Shown here piece by piece: positions 45,236-54,196 of a stretch of DNA of 64,000 bases. The stretch's first letter is position 1. Every line of letters starts with the position of its first letter. Position numbers and translations under genes: made by a program. This stretch comes from Acidobacteriota bacterium (GTDB lineage Bacteria > Acidobacteriota > Blastocatellia > Pyrinomonadales > Pyrinomonadaceae), in NCBI GenBank assembly GCA_019639195.1, contig JAHBSI010000007.1, forward strand, positions 1-64,000. The letters run 5' to 3'. Under the pieces are notes generated by a model. The model was given only the letters and a program-made list of their open reading frames with translations, searched no databases and was not told the origin of the DNA.

Positions 45236-45254
45236 GTTCACCGGGGTGGTGAAC
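45236..45254. repeat. Inverted repeat GTTCACC-GGGGT-GGTGAAC
   Basis: Perfect 7-bp arms with 5-nt centre in the intergenic region between the convergent zinc-ribbon and matrixin genes. Possibly a terminator stem or protein site. Confidence 0.4.
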
Positions 45255-45331
45255 AAAACCGATTATCCACACAAATAAGCAAAATGCAACCCATTTAGGT
45301 GACTTATCAGCGAATTTTATAAAGAAAATTG

Positions 45332-46600
45332 CTATTTTGATACGGCGATCGCCCCGGGGAGCACAGCAAATTCACCCGTTGGCAGCTGAGCAAAGATCGA
45401 GTATGAGCCGGACGGAGCGTTTGCATCGACGGATATCTGGAAGCGGATCGCCGACACATTCTCAGCGTAGTCGATGTCGCTAAAGGTCGTCTCGTCTATT
45501 CGCACGAACGGAGAGGAAGTGTAAATAGCCAGCCGAGAGGCATCAAGGCCGCGGCCGCCGATCGTCATTAAATTCGTAGAACCCGGCAAAAGCTTGACTG
45601 CCGACGTCGATAAAAGGCCGTCAACACCAACATAAGCCAGCTCGAACGGCGTCTGGTCGCCGGTTGGCTTTACTTCGAACCGCGTCACGGAACCGGCCTC
45701 GACCGAAAGCATCCCCAGATCCTCGCCGAACGTGCCAACACCTTGACGGGCGACCACGACAGCGTATGTACCCGCAGTGAGGCCGCCGAAGCTGATCTCC
45801 CTTCCATTCTCAATACGTGTTCCCGCCGCAACCTCGCCGTTCTTGTCCTCCAGGAACACCAGGCTCCCGGCAAGGGAACGCTCTGTCGCTAAGAGCTTTA
45901 TATCGGCCCGACCACAGCAATCTTCGATACGCAGCGGTGCTCCGTACAGAGAACGGATCGCAGATATATCCTCAGCAGAAAGGGCCTTGCGGAATGCGAA
46001 TCCGGCGCCAACGGTCGAATTGATATCGACGTTGCCGTGCATCACAGAACCCATTATCTGCGAGTGTCGGAGGCCGAGCAGATGACCGAGTTCGTGTGTC
46101 AGGACGCCTTCGAGATCATAGGTCGAAAACGAACCGTCGGTCGAAAAGAGAGCATAAGGGTTCAGAACAATGTCGGCTTCCGTGACAAATCCATTGCGGT
46201 CAGCAAAAACTCGTGTCTTTGCCGAGATGCTCGTGTCGCCTGCCTTAAAAAGAGCAAGATTTTCGCTAGTTGGAGCGATCGTCAAAAGGCTTTCGCCGTC
46301 GCCTCGCACACCCGCCGGGCTTGCATCGCGGCGTTTTGATTCAACAAACGAAATATGAACATTGGCGACCGCCTCCCAATGTGCGATCGCATTTTTGAGA
46401 GCCGAAGCAACGTCAGTCCCCGGTTTGAAATTTGAAGAGCTTGTAAAAAGAGATCGCGAGACCGCGATACTGATCCGATCCGAACGCCACCTCGCTGCAG
46501 AAGGCTTCGACCCCGCACCAGCCTCAGATTCTGAGGCAAATGAGGCTGTCGCAGCCACAAAAACCACGAGTGCGGCGAGATATCGGACCAAACTTCGCAT
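45332..46600 (-). CDS. Secreted matrixin-type metalloprotease, 422 aa
   Basis: Signal peptide (1-25, YLAALVVFVAATASFA). The zinc-binding motif HELGHLLGLRH (HExxHxxGxxH) is intact, with a downstream VMHG that can serve as the Met-turn; the IRSLYG sequence is typical for matrixins. The C-terminal half consists of beta domains, probably for adhesion or substrate binding. Follows a small membrane-protein gene by 2 bp. Confidence 0.88.
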   Translation of the reverse strand: MRSLVRYLAALVVFVAATASFASESEAGAGSKPSAARWRSDRISIAVSRSLFTSSSNFKPGTDVASALKNAIAHWEAVANVHISFVESKRRDASPAGVRGDGESLLTIAPTSENLALFKAGDTSISAKTRVFADRNGFVTEADIVLNPYALFSTDGSFSTYDLEGVLTHELGHLLGLRHSQIMGSVMHGNVDINSTVGAGFAFRKALSAEDISAIRSLYGAPLRIEDCCGRADIKLLATERSLAGSLVFLEDKNGEVAAGTRIENGREISFGGLTAGTYAVVVARQGVGTFGEDLGMLSVEAGSVTRFEVKPTGDQTPFELAYVGVDGLLSTSAVKLLPGSTNLMTIGGRGLDASRLAIYTSSPFVRIDETTFSDIDYAENVSAIRFQISVDANAPSGSYSIFAQLPTGEFAVLPGAIAVSK

Positions 46601-46602
46601 TA

Positions 46603-46821
46603 CTAGGGCGTATCTTTGTGCACTGTGCCGTCAGCATTTACGTGCTCAAGGTCAGCAAATGCAACCGTAAGCAACAGCCAGACAAGACTAAGCGTCGCGA
46701 GGACATAGAGGATCGAGATCTGTTCAAAAACGATCAGAAGGGTAACAACGATAGCGACCATGGCCATATAGAAAAAGGCCATCGTTCGCTTTCCAAAACG
46801 TCTTTTTGCTGCAGTTTCCAT
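46603..46821 (-). CDS. Small membrane protein, 72 aa
   Basis: Not recognised. Two transmembrane helices (about 14-32 and 37-55) with a short charged N-terminus and a soluble tail. Two bp before the matrixin gene, so probably co-transcribed. Confidence 0.6.
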   Translation of the reverse strand: METAAKRRFGKRTMAFFYMAMVAIVVTLLIVFEQISILYVLATLSLVWLLLTVAFADLEHVNADGTVHKDTP

Positions 46822-46877
46822 AGAGAAACTTTGATTATAAGCGGTTTACCCTAGAATACCAAGCAAAAACCACCCGC

Positions 46878-47822
46878 TTATTCGATGATGACGAGGGGCA
46901 GTACAGCGTGTTTGTCGCCTGTGCCTGCGGCGATCTCCGGAACATACTTCCGTTCTTCGCCGCCTTTTGTCACAACTTCCACAATGTCAAGAGGTTGCAG
47001 CTCCGGATCTTTGGCCGCACCGGCCGCGATCTTCTTGAGATCCGCTTCTAAACGGGTGGGGCCATCTTTCGAGCGTCGGTAGATGGCAACCCGTCGTTCG
47101 TCTCCGTCCTTGGCAACTCCGCCCGCCATGACGATCAAGCGGGAAACGGTGATCTGGCCTTTTGACGCGATTGGCCGCGGACTTCGTACGCCCCCGATCG
47201 CGTAGATCGGGAGTGCCTTTTCAACGACAACGAGGTCACCCGGTGAGATGAACGGGTTCGCATCCGTTTTGCCGCTAACAAGGTCCGTGACCTTGACCTC
47301 GATCCGTCCGCTCGCATCCTTACCGTCCGGCACAGGACAACTCGGGCCTTCGGGCCTAAAAACGCTGATCGTCCCGCCTGAAGCGTCGGTGATCCCGCCG
47401 GAACGTGCAATTAGCTCGCGCAAACGTACCGTACGCTTGATCTGGTACCGATGCGGCGAGCGCACGGCACCATCGAGGATCGCGGGCATTCTATTGGAGC
47501 GATCTACGATGAATACATTGACCTTTGGGTCGCGGAGCGTCGAGGAGAGAGCCTTAACCGCATCGGCCGCGATGTCGGCCGGCATTCGACATTGCGCCTT
47601 GATCGGGTCGCCAAACTCGTTAAAACCGTTCAAGAAGCCTTCAGGAGTAAGGCCGCCTCGCCAATCGTGATCGAGGCTGCCTTCAACATCGACCTCAACG
47701 ATGTCGCCCGAGTGGACAGCATCAAAGCGATCGGGGGCAAAGGTCTGCGCCGAAGCGTCAAACGAAAACATCGCCGCGACGAAAAGGGCTAACGAAAGCA
47801 CTGCGAAAAGATCGCGGCTCAA
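46878..47822 (-). CDS. Polysaccharide export (Wza-like, SLBB) protein, 314 aa
   Basis: Outer-membrane/periplasmic polysaccharide export family: hydrophobic signal (FAVLSLALFVAAMFSFDASA), the Poly_export strand HSGDIVEVDVEGSLD, and two SLBB units (ILDGAVRSPHRYQIKRTVRLRELIARSGG; IYAIGGVRSPRPIAS). The TTG at 47822 is chosen because it overlaps the upstream TGA (TTGA) and gives a normal signal peptide; the frame is open further upstream over the zinc-ribbon gene. Confidence 0.75.
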   Translation of the reverse strand: MSRDLFAVLSLALFVAAMFSFDASAQTFAPDRFDAVHSGDIVEVDVEGSLDHDWRGGLTPEGFLNGFNEFGDPIKAQCRMPADIAADAVKALSSTLRDPKVNVFIVDRSNRMPAILDGAVRSPHRYQIKRTVRLRELIARSGGITDASGGTISVFRPEGPSCPVPDGKDASGRIEVKVTDLVSGKTDANPFISPGDLVVVEKALPIYAIGGVRSPRPIASKGQITVSRLIVMAGGVAKDGDERRVAIYRRSKDGPTRLEADLKKIAAGAAKDPELQPLDIVEVVTKGGEERKYVPEIAAGTGDKHAVLPLVIIE

Positions 47823-48025
47823 GCGTCTACATCCTTTTCGCGGGCCTTCTTTTTTCCCGAAGAACTGTTCGAAACTGTGCCGGGAACCGCAAATCCTTTG
47901 AATTCCCAGTTGCAGCTGTCGCATAAGAGAAAATAGCGAAAGAGGAACTTCGAGAGCAATGTCGTATGTCGATAACCTCGCCGGATTCGGTTGCTTCCGC
48001 ATCGAGGACAGCGTTGAGAGATCAT
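47819..48025 (-). CDS. Small zinc-ribbon protein, 68 aa
   Basis: Four-Cys ribbon CPRCGSNRIRRGYR ... LCDSCNWEF with a charged tail. Similar short proteins precede exopolysaccharide export genes in related genomes (my recollection). It overlaps the export gene by its stop codon and lies 24 bp after the 330-aa gene. Confidence 0.7.
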   Translation of the reverse strand: MISQRCPRCGSNRIRRGYRHTTLLSKFLFRYFLLCDSCNWEFKGFAVPGTVSNSSSGKKKAREKDVDA

Positions 48026-48049
48026 TCTTATCGTCTTAAATTACTTAGT

Positions 48050-49042
48050 TTAAAGGTCCAAAATATTATCGTCCTGATGCGCAAGCCGTTCGAGACTGCG
48101 GTTGATCTTTCGCAAGGTCTCTTCCCGATCGGAGCTTGTCGCTCGTTGTCCATTAAGAAAGAATAGCGCATCTCTGTAAAGTTGCCTCGCCGCGGTGATG
48201 TTCCCGTCACGCTCCGCACGCTCCGCTTGCTCGATCCGGACGGTAACCTTGATCCCAACGACGATCTCTTCAAGCAGGTCGCGGGATTCGACCAATGCCG
48301 GCTCCGATGGATAGTACGAGAGGGCCGATTCCAGCACGTCCATTGCACTCTGGGCCGCGACCAGCCTGTCTTGCGGATCACGCTGCGAGTTTGCCTCGAG
48401 GGCAAGAGCACGCGAACGGATCGACGCCCATTGGAGCAAATGGTACTTATGGAATTCAACAACAGAATTGCGACTCGACTTAAGAACCGGCAGCCTAGGC
48501 GAGCCTTTCCCGATACTTTCGAATTCCCTGTCGATCAACGCCAGGTATTCGCTGCACATCTCAAATACCTCTCGATGGCCGTCCGGCAGCCTCCCAAGCG
48601 TGATCGCCGCATCCGATTTCTTCTTTATCGAACGAAGCAGGTCGGCGTTCTGTTCGATGCTCAACTTCTCTTCCTTCGGCGAGCGGGCGGCGCCTTTCAA
48701 GTACGCGTTATTCAGGCTCCGGTTGAACTGGCTTTCGGCAGCGAGGAAACGATTCCTTGCCCGCCGTAGGATTATCTCGCGCAAGAAGACGGCGCAAACC
48801 AGCACGAGGCTAGCAACGACACCCGACGTGATCCAAGGCGTTCGCTCACCGCCGTCATGAAGGATCCCCCAAAGCAGGAAGAAAGTGCACAACGCGATCG
48901 CCAGCGAAAGAACATAATAATTCGCCGCAGGCAGCCAGAACGGGATCCGGCCGCGGCGAAGCAGCTTTGGATTTTGTCGCGATCGTGCGGGGTTTCGATT
49001 CACACTTTCAGTTTTCGCTTTTGATCCGTCCGAAGACTGCAA
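48050..49042 (-). CDS. Membrane protein with helical cytoplasmic domain, 330 aa
   Basis: Not recognised. Two transmembrane helices (about 40-62 and 72-92), then a long helical region with tetratricopeptide-like spacing (VESRDLLEEIVVGIKVTVRIEQAERAERDGNITAARQLYRDALFFL). First gene of a short operon with the zinc-ribbon and polysaccharide-export genes. Confidence 0.65.
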   Translation of the reverse strand: MQSSDGSKAKTESVNRNPARSRQNPKLLRRGRIPFWLPAANYYVLSLAIALCTFFLLWGILHDGGERTPWITSGVVASLVLVCAVFLREIILRRARNRFLAAESQFNRSLNNAYLKGAARSPKEEKLSIEQNADLLRSIKKKSDAAITLGRLPDGHREVFEMCSEYLALIDREFESIGKGSPRLPVLKSSRNSVVEFHKYHLLQWASIRSRALALEANSQRDPQDRLVAAQSAMDVLESALSYYPSEPALVESRDLLEEIVVGIKVTVRIEQAERAERDGNITAARQLYRDALFFLNGQRATSSDREETLRKINRSLERLAHQDDNILDL

Positions 49043-49161
49043 GATCGGAGATAAAGCTCTCCTTCTCGCGGAATATTACCAAAAATACTCCATATCTCGC
49101 TAGGACTTCGATCAAATGCTACGATTTCCGTAGCACCTCTGCTAAACTTTGCCGTTAACCG

Positions 49162-49326
49162 ATGGCAAAAAAGCGCAAGGAAAAAATGCCCGTGTTCGAT
49201 TCGATCCGAAAGCCGACGGCTCCGCCGGCCAGACGTTTCGGTGAAGACGTCCCCGAGTCGGTGCGGCATCCGTCGCTTCGAAAAGAAAAGCATAAAAAGA
49301 ACGAAGAGGATCGAGTGGAAGAATGA
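49162..49326 (+). CDS. Small basic protein, 54 aa
   Basis: Not recognised. Very charged (MAKKRKEKMPVFDSIRKP ... KEKHKKNEEDRVEE). Supported by its ATGA overlap with the next gene and by similar codon use. Short basic proteins of this kind occur before such genes in related genomes, but its role is unknown. Confidence 0.6.
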   Translation: MAKKRKEKMPVFDSIRKPTAPPARRFGEDVPESVRHPSLRKEKHKKNEEDRVEE

Positions 49327-49613
49327 GTTGGTTCGGTCGGCGATCAAAGGACAAAAGGTCAATGGCGGCTGCGGCCTGGGCCCGCCCGGAGATGAGCGTG
49401 ACCTTCCGTGCGGAGATAATGCCTGGAAGGACCCGCGCAGAACGAACTTTCAAGATCTCAAAGGTCTTTCCTAACGGCCGTGTCACCCTTTATGACTTTG
49501 ACGGTGAACATCGCGAAGGTGCCTTCGAACCGATCAATTTTCTTCGCGAAAAAGCACGAAACACCTTAGACGGAAACAGCCTCACCAACGGGGAAGATCG
49601 ACACACCCGGTAA
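49323..49613 (+). CDS. Small hypothetical protein, 96 aa
   Basis: Not recognised. A compact beta-type protein (MSVTFRAEIMPGRTRAERTFKISKVFPNGRVTLYDF). The ATG overlaps the upstream stop (ATGA). Its end overlaps the convergent MBL gene by about 48 bp. Confidence 0.6.
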   Translation: MSWFGRRSKDKRSMAAAAWARPEMSVTFRAEIMPGRTRAERTFKISKVFPNGRVTLYDFDGEHREGAFEPINFLREKARNTLDGNSLTNGEDRHTR

Positions 49614-50339
49614 CCCCAAAGCCTTGATCTCGGCGACAACCTGAGGCCGAAACATCGGCTTAATGTTCACGACAAAGACGGGCACCTCTGGCCGCTCCAG
49701 CTTCTCTAGCTCCCGTTTGAGCCCGCTCGGAGTAAGATGTCGGGCAGTTTCGGCAAGCTTGCTCATTTCATCGGGAAAGGCACACTCCACAAGCACCGCC
49801 TTCAGGTCCCCGGCAGCCGACGCGGCAGTCCAGATCCCATCCGTATCCGCAGTATCACCGCTAAGAGCGACCGAGCCCGAAGGGCCACTAATAACAAACC
49901 CGGCACTCGGCTCGTTGTGATTTACTTCGACCGGTAGGATCGAGAGTCCGCCAACCGAAAATTCTATACCGAACTCGTACTCTCGAAACTCCAGCACGCG
50001 GCCGAACTCATTCTCGATCTCTTCAAAATTCGGATAGATGATGTCGTTGAAAATGTGTGTCCGAAGGGCGGCGATCATCGCTTTTGTCCCATAAACACGA
50101 ACGGGCGAGCGAAGGGTCGAAAAAAGGTCGTCAACAAACAGCGGAAGGCCCGCGATGTGGTCGAGATGCGTGTGGGAGAGCACAATATCCCGAATATTGT
50201 CGCGATCGCCGCCAACTGCCATCGCGAGGCTCCCAGCGTCGAAGGCGACGGTTCCATTGACGACGAAGCACGCCGTATGCTGACGTTCGGAGGCCGATCC
50301 GTCATCGTCGAACGAACTTTTTAGGAGTCTTATCTCCAT
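49566..50339 (-). CDS. MBL-fold metallohydrolase, 257 aa
   Basis: Metallo-beta-lactamase fold with the metal motif SHTHLDHIAGLP and later SGDTADTDGIW. Close to the cyclic-nucleotide phosphodiesterase/RNase Z-type group of MBL proteins (LLKSSFDDDG start); substrate not certain. Six bp after an SDR gene on the same strand. Confidence 0.82.
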   Translation of the reverse strand: MEIRLLKSSFDDDGSASERQHTACFVVNGTVAFDAGSLAMAVGGDRDNIRDIVLSHTHLDHIAGLPLFVDDLFSTLRSPVRVYGTKAMIAALRTHIFNDIIYPNFEEIENEFGRVLEFREYEFGIEFSVGGLSILPVEVNHNEPSAGFVISGPSGSVALSGDTADTDGIWTAASAAGDLKAVLVECAFPDEMSKLAETARHLTPSGLKRELEKLERPEVPVFVVNIKPMFRPQVVAEIKALGLPGVSIFPVGEAVSV

Positions 50340-50345
50340 CTGTCT

Positions 50346-51107
50346 CTATCTTGCACAGGTTTCGGCACGCCCGCCGTCGATCGCATACGTAGCGCCGGTG
50401 ATCCAACCGGCTTTGTCTGATGCGAGGAAATAGATCAGCTCGGCGATCTCGTCCGCATTCCCGGCTCGACCCAAAGGGTGAGTTTCCTTGGTTCGCTCCA
50501 GGAATTTTTCGTATGCCGCGTCGTCCATTCCGCCGCGTTTGTGCAGATTTGTAACAACTACACCCGGATTTACGGCATTTACCCGAACGCCCTTTGATGC
50601 GAGATCGAGGGCCGCACACCGCGTCAGCTGATCAACGGCCGCCTTTGAAACGCAATAGGCGAGGACGCCCGGAAATGCCCGAGTCCCCGTAACGCTCGAA
50701 ACATTGACGATCGCACCTTTTCTGAGCTCCAGATACGGAATGCATTTCTGCATCAGGTAATAGACCGAGCGGACGTTGATATTCATCTGCTTGTCCCAAT
50801 CGGCCAGTGTGCAATCCTCGATACTGCCGCCTTTGAGCACACCAGCAGCGTTGACGAGTATGTCAATTTGACCGAATGAATCCACCGTTTCGGCTACAAT
50901 TCGGTCAAGCTGGGAGGTTTCAAGCACGTCGCCCAAATGCGGACGTATGGAGCCTTCCGCATCCTTGAGCTCGTCCCGCAACGCGAACAGCTCTTTTTCG
51001 TTTCTGCCGACGCTTACAACGGTCGCACCGTTCTCAGCAAATAACTTGGCGGTCGCCCGGCCGATGCCGCTGCTCGCACCGGTAACGATCGCAACTTTGT
51101 CCTTCAT
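50346..51107 (-). CDS. Short-chain dehydrogenase/reductase, 253 aa
   Basis: Classical SDR: cofactor loop TGASSGIG, NAAG motif, catalytic Ser (NVSSVTG) and YCVSK (YxxxK), and the end GATYAIDGG. NAD(P)-dependent; substrate unknown. The ATG at 51107 fits the family start MKDKVAIVTG. Confidence 0.9.
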   Translation of the reverse strand: MKDKVAIVTGASSGIGRATAKLFAENGATVVSVGRNEKELFALRDELKDAEGSIRPHLGDVLETSQLDRIVAETVDSFGQIDILVNAAGVLKGGSIEDCTLADWDKQMNINVRSVYYLMQKCIPYLELRKGAIVNVSSVTGTRAFPGVLAYCVSKAAVDQLTRCAALDLASKGVRVNAVNPGVVVTNLHKRGGMDDAAYEKFLERTKETHPLGRAGNADEIAELIYFLASDKAGWITGATYAIDGGRAETCAR

Positions 51108-51180
51108 AGAACTTGTCTTCGATCTCAAAGTCTGGAATGCCGCTAGAATAACAGCCATTAGGGCAACTACAAAAGCGAAA

Positions 51181-51204
51181 GGACGCTGAAATCTTCCAGC
51201 GTCC
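51181..51204 (-). terminator. Terminator of the 71-aa gene
   Basis: Perfect 8-bp stem GGACGCTG/CAGCGTCC with an 8-nt loop; on the minus strand followed by TTTCGCTTTT. It ends transcription from the gene at 51243-51455. Confidence 0.7.
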
Positions 51205-51242
51205 TCAATTTCGGCATAAAACCGGGTATTATTGCTCTAAGT

Positions 51243-51455
51243 TTATGATTCGCTTGGGCGTGGAGCAGTTGGGAAGAGCTGCTCGATCGCAGCTTTTGTT
51301 TCCTCACTCTTGCGGGTCTTAAAGTCCGTGACCCAGTCTGAAACCGTAGAGACCATATCGCGAGCCGTAGCTCTGGCCGTTTTGGTTGATTTCTTCACCG
51401 ACCTGACAGGGACGTCGGCTCGTTTGACCACTTTGATCTTTGTGTTTGCTTTCAT
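51243..51455 (-). CDS. Small basic protein, 70 aa
   Basis: Not recognised. Lys/Thr/Arg-rich N-terminal half (KANTKIKVVKRADVPVRSVKKSTKTARATARD), amphipathic second half. Start at ATG 51455 because AAAGGAGG lies 9 nt upstream; a GTG two codons earlier is too close to it. Monocistronic with its own terminator. A histone-like or stress role could be imagined, but nothing proves it. Confidence 0.6.
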   Translation of the reverse strand: MKANTKIKVVKRADVPVRSVKKSTKTARATARDMVSTVSDWVTDFKTRKSEETKAAIEQLFPTAPRPSES

Positions 51456-51771
51456 CAGCACATTCCTCCTTTAGAAATTTTGTTTGAACAGTGCGGAATT
51501 ACCATTTCCGACACTATACCAACGCAAATGTAATGCCACAGTATGACGTAATACCTAAGTTATATTTGCGAACTAAGCGTATTTGCACTCATTTGATTGT
51601 AGAAACCACGCCTTCGGTTGTCTTTTTCTACACTTGAATAAACGATTATTTTTCTTTTTTGTTCCAACGAAATGAAAAGAAACAGAGAATCTCGGATATT
51701 GCGTGGAGCAAAACGGCGCGTAAATCTTCGCTTTCAGCAGTAATTGGCTTATTCTATAAAGGCTTTTTGTG
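51456..51771. other. AT-rich intergenic region between divergent genes
   Basis: AT-rich stretch between the 70-aa gene (minus) and the 206-aa gene (plus). It contains an 8-bp inverted repeat TGTAGAAA/TTTCTACA at about 51597-51632. No gene could be supported. It must carry both promoters, but none could be fixed. Confidence 0.5.
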
Positions 51772-52392
51772 ATGGATCTCCTGGACCTTGCGATCATCTA
51801 CCTGGCATGCGGCGCACCTTTCGCCGTTCAGTATTCGTTTCGCTTAAAGGATCGGGGCCCAGCGGAAAAGAGCGCAAAATGTATCCTCGCGGGCCTCGCC
51901 TGGCCGGTTTTTGCGGTCATTTGGCTAACCGACGCGTTCAAGCGACTCTTCAGTCCGACGCCCGCAAATACTGAAACAAGACAACTGATCGACGGCATTC
52001 GAGAGTCGCTCGAAGCTTCTGTCGATCTTTCAGGACGGCCCGACGCCGCTTTTGAATTTCGCCGCACTGTGCTTCGCTGGGCGGAGCTTGCCGTTGCGGT
52101 AAAGGATCCAACGCGGTCTCCGGCTGTGTCCGATATCTGGGAGATAACCGAACACTCCAGGCCCGATCTTGCTTCAGCATCGTATATCCATCGAGAAACG
52201 CGGCTTATCGACGCTCATTTTGAAGCGGCGCGCGGCGACCTTATCAATTTGGCAACGTCGCTGAAGGACAACATCGACTTTCGGTCACGTGCGATCACGG
52301 CCGCAAAACTCTTGAACGACGACCGAACTTTGCAAGCACTGACCAAAGACGGCGATTCTGGATCGGCTATCGCGGCTTCTGCACAAGTCTGA
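51772..52392 (+). CDS. Hypothetical protein, 206 aa
   Basis: Not recognised. One or two N-terminal hydrophobic segments (about 4-22 and 38-56) followed by a soluble helical region. It precedes the histidine-kinase-like gene by 2 bp, so the two products probably act together. The ATG at 51772 is preferred over the adjoining GTG. Confidence 0.6.
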   Translation: MDLLDLAIIYLACGAPFAVQYSFRLKDRGPAEKSAKCILAGLAWPVFAVIWLTDAFKRLFSPTPANTETRQLIDGIRESLEASVDLSGRPDAAFEFRRTVLRWAELAVAVKDPTRSPAVSDIWEITEHSRPDLASASYIHRETRLIDAHFEAARGDLINLATSLKDNIDFRSRAITAAKLLNDDRTLQALTKDGDSGSAIAASAQV

Positions 52393-52394
52393 GT

Positions 52395-54146
52395 ATGCTC
52401 GTGCTCTTTCATCTTTTCTCAGTTTTCCTGCTCGTCGGGCTGGGCTTTTACGTCTTTGCGGCCGACCCGCGACGACGTGCTCACCAGGCGTTTGCCGCAT
52501 TTATCTCTTTCCTCGCCTTGTGGACCATAAAGGACCTGATCTTTTGGGACTTTTATCCCGTAGATGCGGCGGCCGGGATATGGGCGGCAACAAGTTTCAT
52601 CATCGCCCTGCTGATGAATTTCGTGCTTGTCGCGTTTGCGTGGGTGTTTCCGGAAAATTCGCGAACACCGCGACGAAAAGCGGCGATACTGCTTGCGCCG
52701 GCACTGATCTTTGTGCCGTCGGCGGCCCTCGGGCTTCTGTCCGAGAAGGCAGGATTCGTCGGCGGACAATTCACGATAAAACTCACGCCGCTTGCCTATG
52801 CGTTTGTAACTTACGTCTATTTCCTGTTCTTTTACGGTTCGATAGTACTTTTCACAAAATATCGAAAATATCGCGGCACCGAGAGCGGTTCGCAGCTTGG
52901 TGCCATTCTGCTCGCACTCGCGGTGACGGGAGCTCTGAAGACCGCGGCGAATATAATCTTTCCGCTTTTCGGGAACTATGACCTACTGTCGCTAAGCTCG
53001 ATCTTCGTCCTGCCGGGCGTGGTCATTTATGCCTACGCGATCTTCAACTTCCGGCTCTTTTCGCTTTCGTCAGCACTAACCCAATTTCGGCTCTTTCCGG
53101 TCGCCTATAAGGTCGCGATCTGCATTGCCGCGGTCGCAATATCGAGTTTCCTGGTCTTCCAGATACCGATCGTCTGGTGGGCGTTCCACAACGGAATGGA
53201 TGCTGAAGCCTGGCGTCGCTACCTTGTTTTCAGCGTCATTTCCGCACTTGTTCCAAATCTCCTTCTCGTTCTTCTCGTGCTCAGAACGGTGCTCAGACCG
53301 CTCAAGCGTGTGACCCTTGCCGCTGTTTCGGTTGCAAAAGGCTCGTACGGTGCCGAGGTCGATCTCCGCAAGACGAATGATGAGATCGGCGTCCTCGCCG
53401 AATCCTTCAACAAGATGAGCCGTAAACTTGCCGAAGATATCGAGGAATTGCGGCTCCTTCACGAAAGAATGCTTCAGACCGAAAAGCTGACGGCGATGGG
53501 CACTCTTGCCTCGGGCGTTGCAAGTGAGGTCAGCGAACCACTCGAGATCATTTCGGCGCGGATCGAGTCAATGCGACGCGAAGAAGGCCATTCGACCGCA
53601 ACACGCGAAGACCTTAGCCAGATCGCTGCTCAAGTTTCGCTCGTTCAGCAGATCATATCGGATATGCAAAGCTTCGGCCGCGTGAAAGCACCTTCGACGG
53701 CAAGTGTCTCGATCAACGATGTCGTTCTTTCGGCCCTGCGTCTTGCTCGTTTGGACGCGGACCGAGCTCAGATCGAGACGAGGCTTGATACGAACTCTCT
53801 GATAGTTCTTGGTGACGAGGATCAGCTCGTGCAGATAGTGCTGAATCTTCTTCTCCACGCCGGGAAGAACGCCGTGCCGAATGACACCGTATTTTCGATC
53901 TCGACCTCCGCAAACGGACAAGATGCCGTTATCGAAATATCTCAAACGGGAGCACTTGGCGATCCAGAACCCGACGAGTTTGACGGCGCAAATCTCGATC
54001 TTTGGATCAGTCACAGGCTTGTTTCTGCTCATCACGGCACCCTTTCGGCAATCACAGACGACAAGAACCGTAAGAGATTTGTGATCAGGCTTCCTTTGCT
54101 CAAACAAAAAGACGCGGTTTACGTATTGACACCAAGCTCGTTTTAG
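52395..54146 (+). CDS. Histidine-kinase-like membrane protein with degenerate kinase core, 583 aa
   Basis: Seven or eight N-terminal membrane helices (7TM sensor type), HAMP-like linker (about 305-355, LRPLKRVTLAAVSVAKGSYGAEVDL), then a HisKA/HATPase-like part. The key sites are lost: the phospho-acceptor position reads GVASEVSEPL (S377 where His is expected in the usual GVAHEINNPL); the N-box reads NLLLHAGKNA; and the G1/G2 boxes (DxGxG, GxGLGL) are SQTGALG and NLDLWISH. It is therefore probably a pseudokinase sensor or partner. No response regulator is adjacent. Confidence 0.85.
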   Translation: MLVLFHLFSVFLLVGLGFYVFAADPRRRAHQAFAAFISFLALWTIKDLIFWDFYPVDAAAGIWAATSFIIALLMNFVLVAFAWVFPENSRTPRRKAAILLAPALIFVPSAALGLLSEKAGFVGGQFTIKLTPLAYAFVTYVYFLFFYGSIVLFTKYRKYRGTESGSQLGAILLALAVTGALKTAANIIFPLFGNYDLLSLSSIFVLPGVVIYAYAIFNFRLFSLSSALTQFRLFPVAYKVAICIAAVAISSFLVFQIPIVWWAFHNGMDAEAWRRYLVFSVISALVPNLLLVLLVLRTVLRPLKRVTLAAVSVAKGSYGAEVDLRKTNDEIGVLAESFNKMSRKLAEDIEELRLLHERMLQTEKLTAMGTLASGVASEVSEPLEIISARIESMRREEGHSTATREDLSQIAAQVSLVQQIISDMQSFGRVKAPSTASVSINDVVLSALRLARLDADRAQIETRLDTNSLIVLGDEDQLVQIVLNLLLHAGKNAVPNDTVFSISTSANGQDAVIEISQTGALGDPEPDEFDGANLDLWISHRLVSAHHGTLSAITDDKNRKRFVIRLPLLKQKDAVYVLTPSSF

Positions 54147-54196
54147 CCGAACTTAGTTCTTTAGGTCCAAATACAACTTAATTTCGAGGAACAGCA

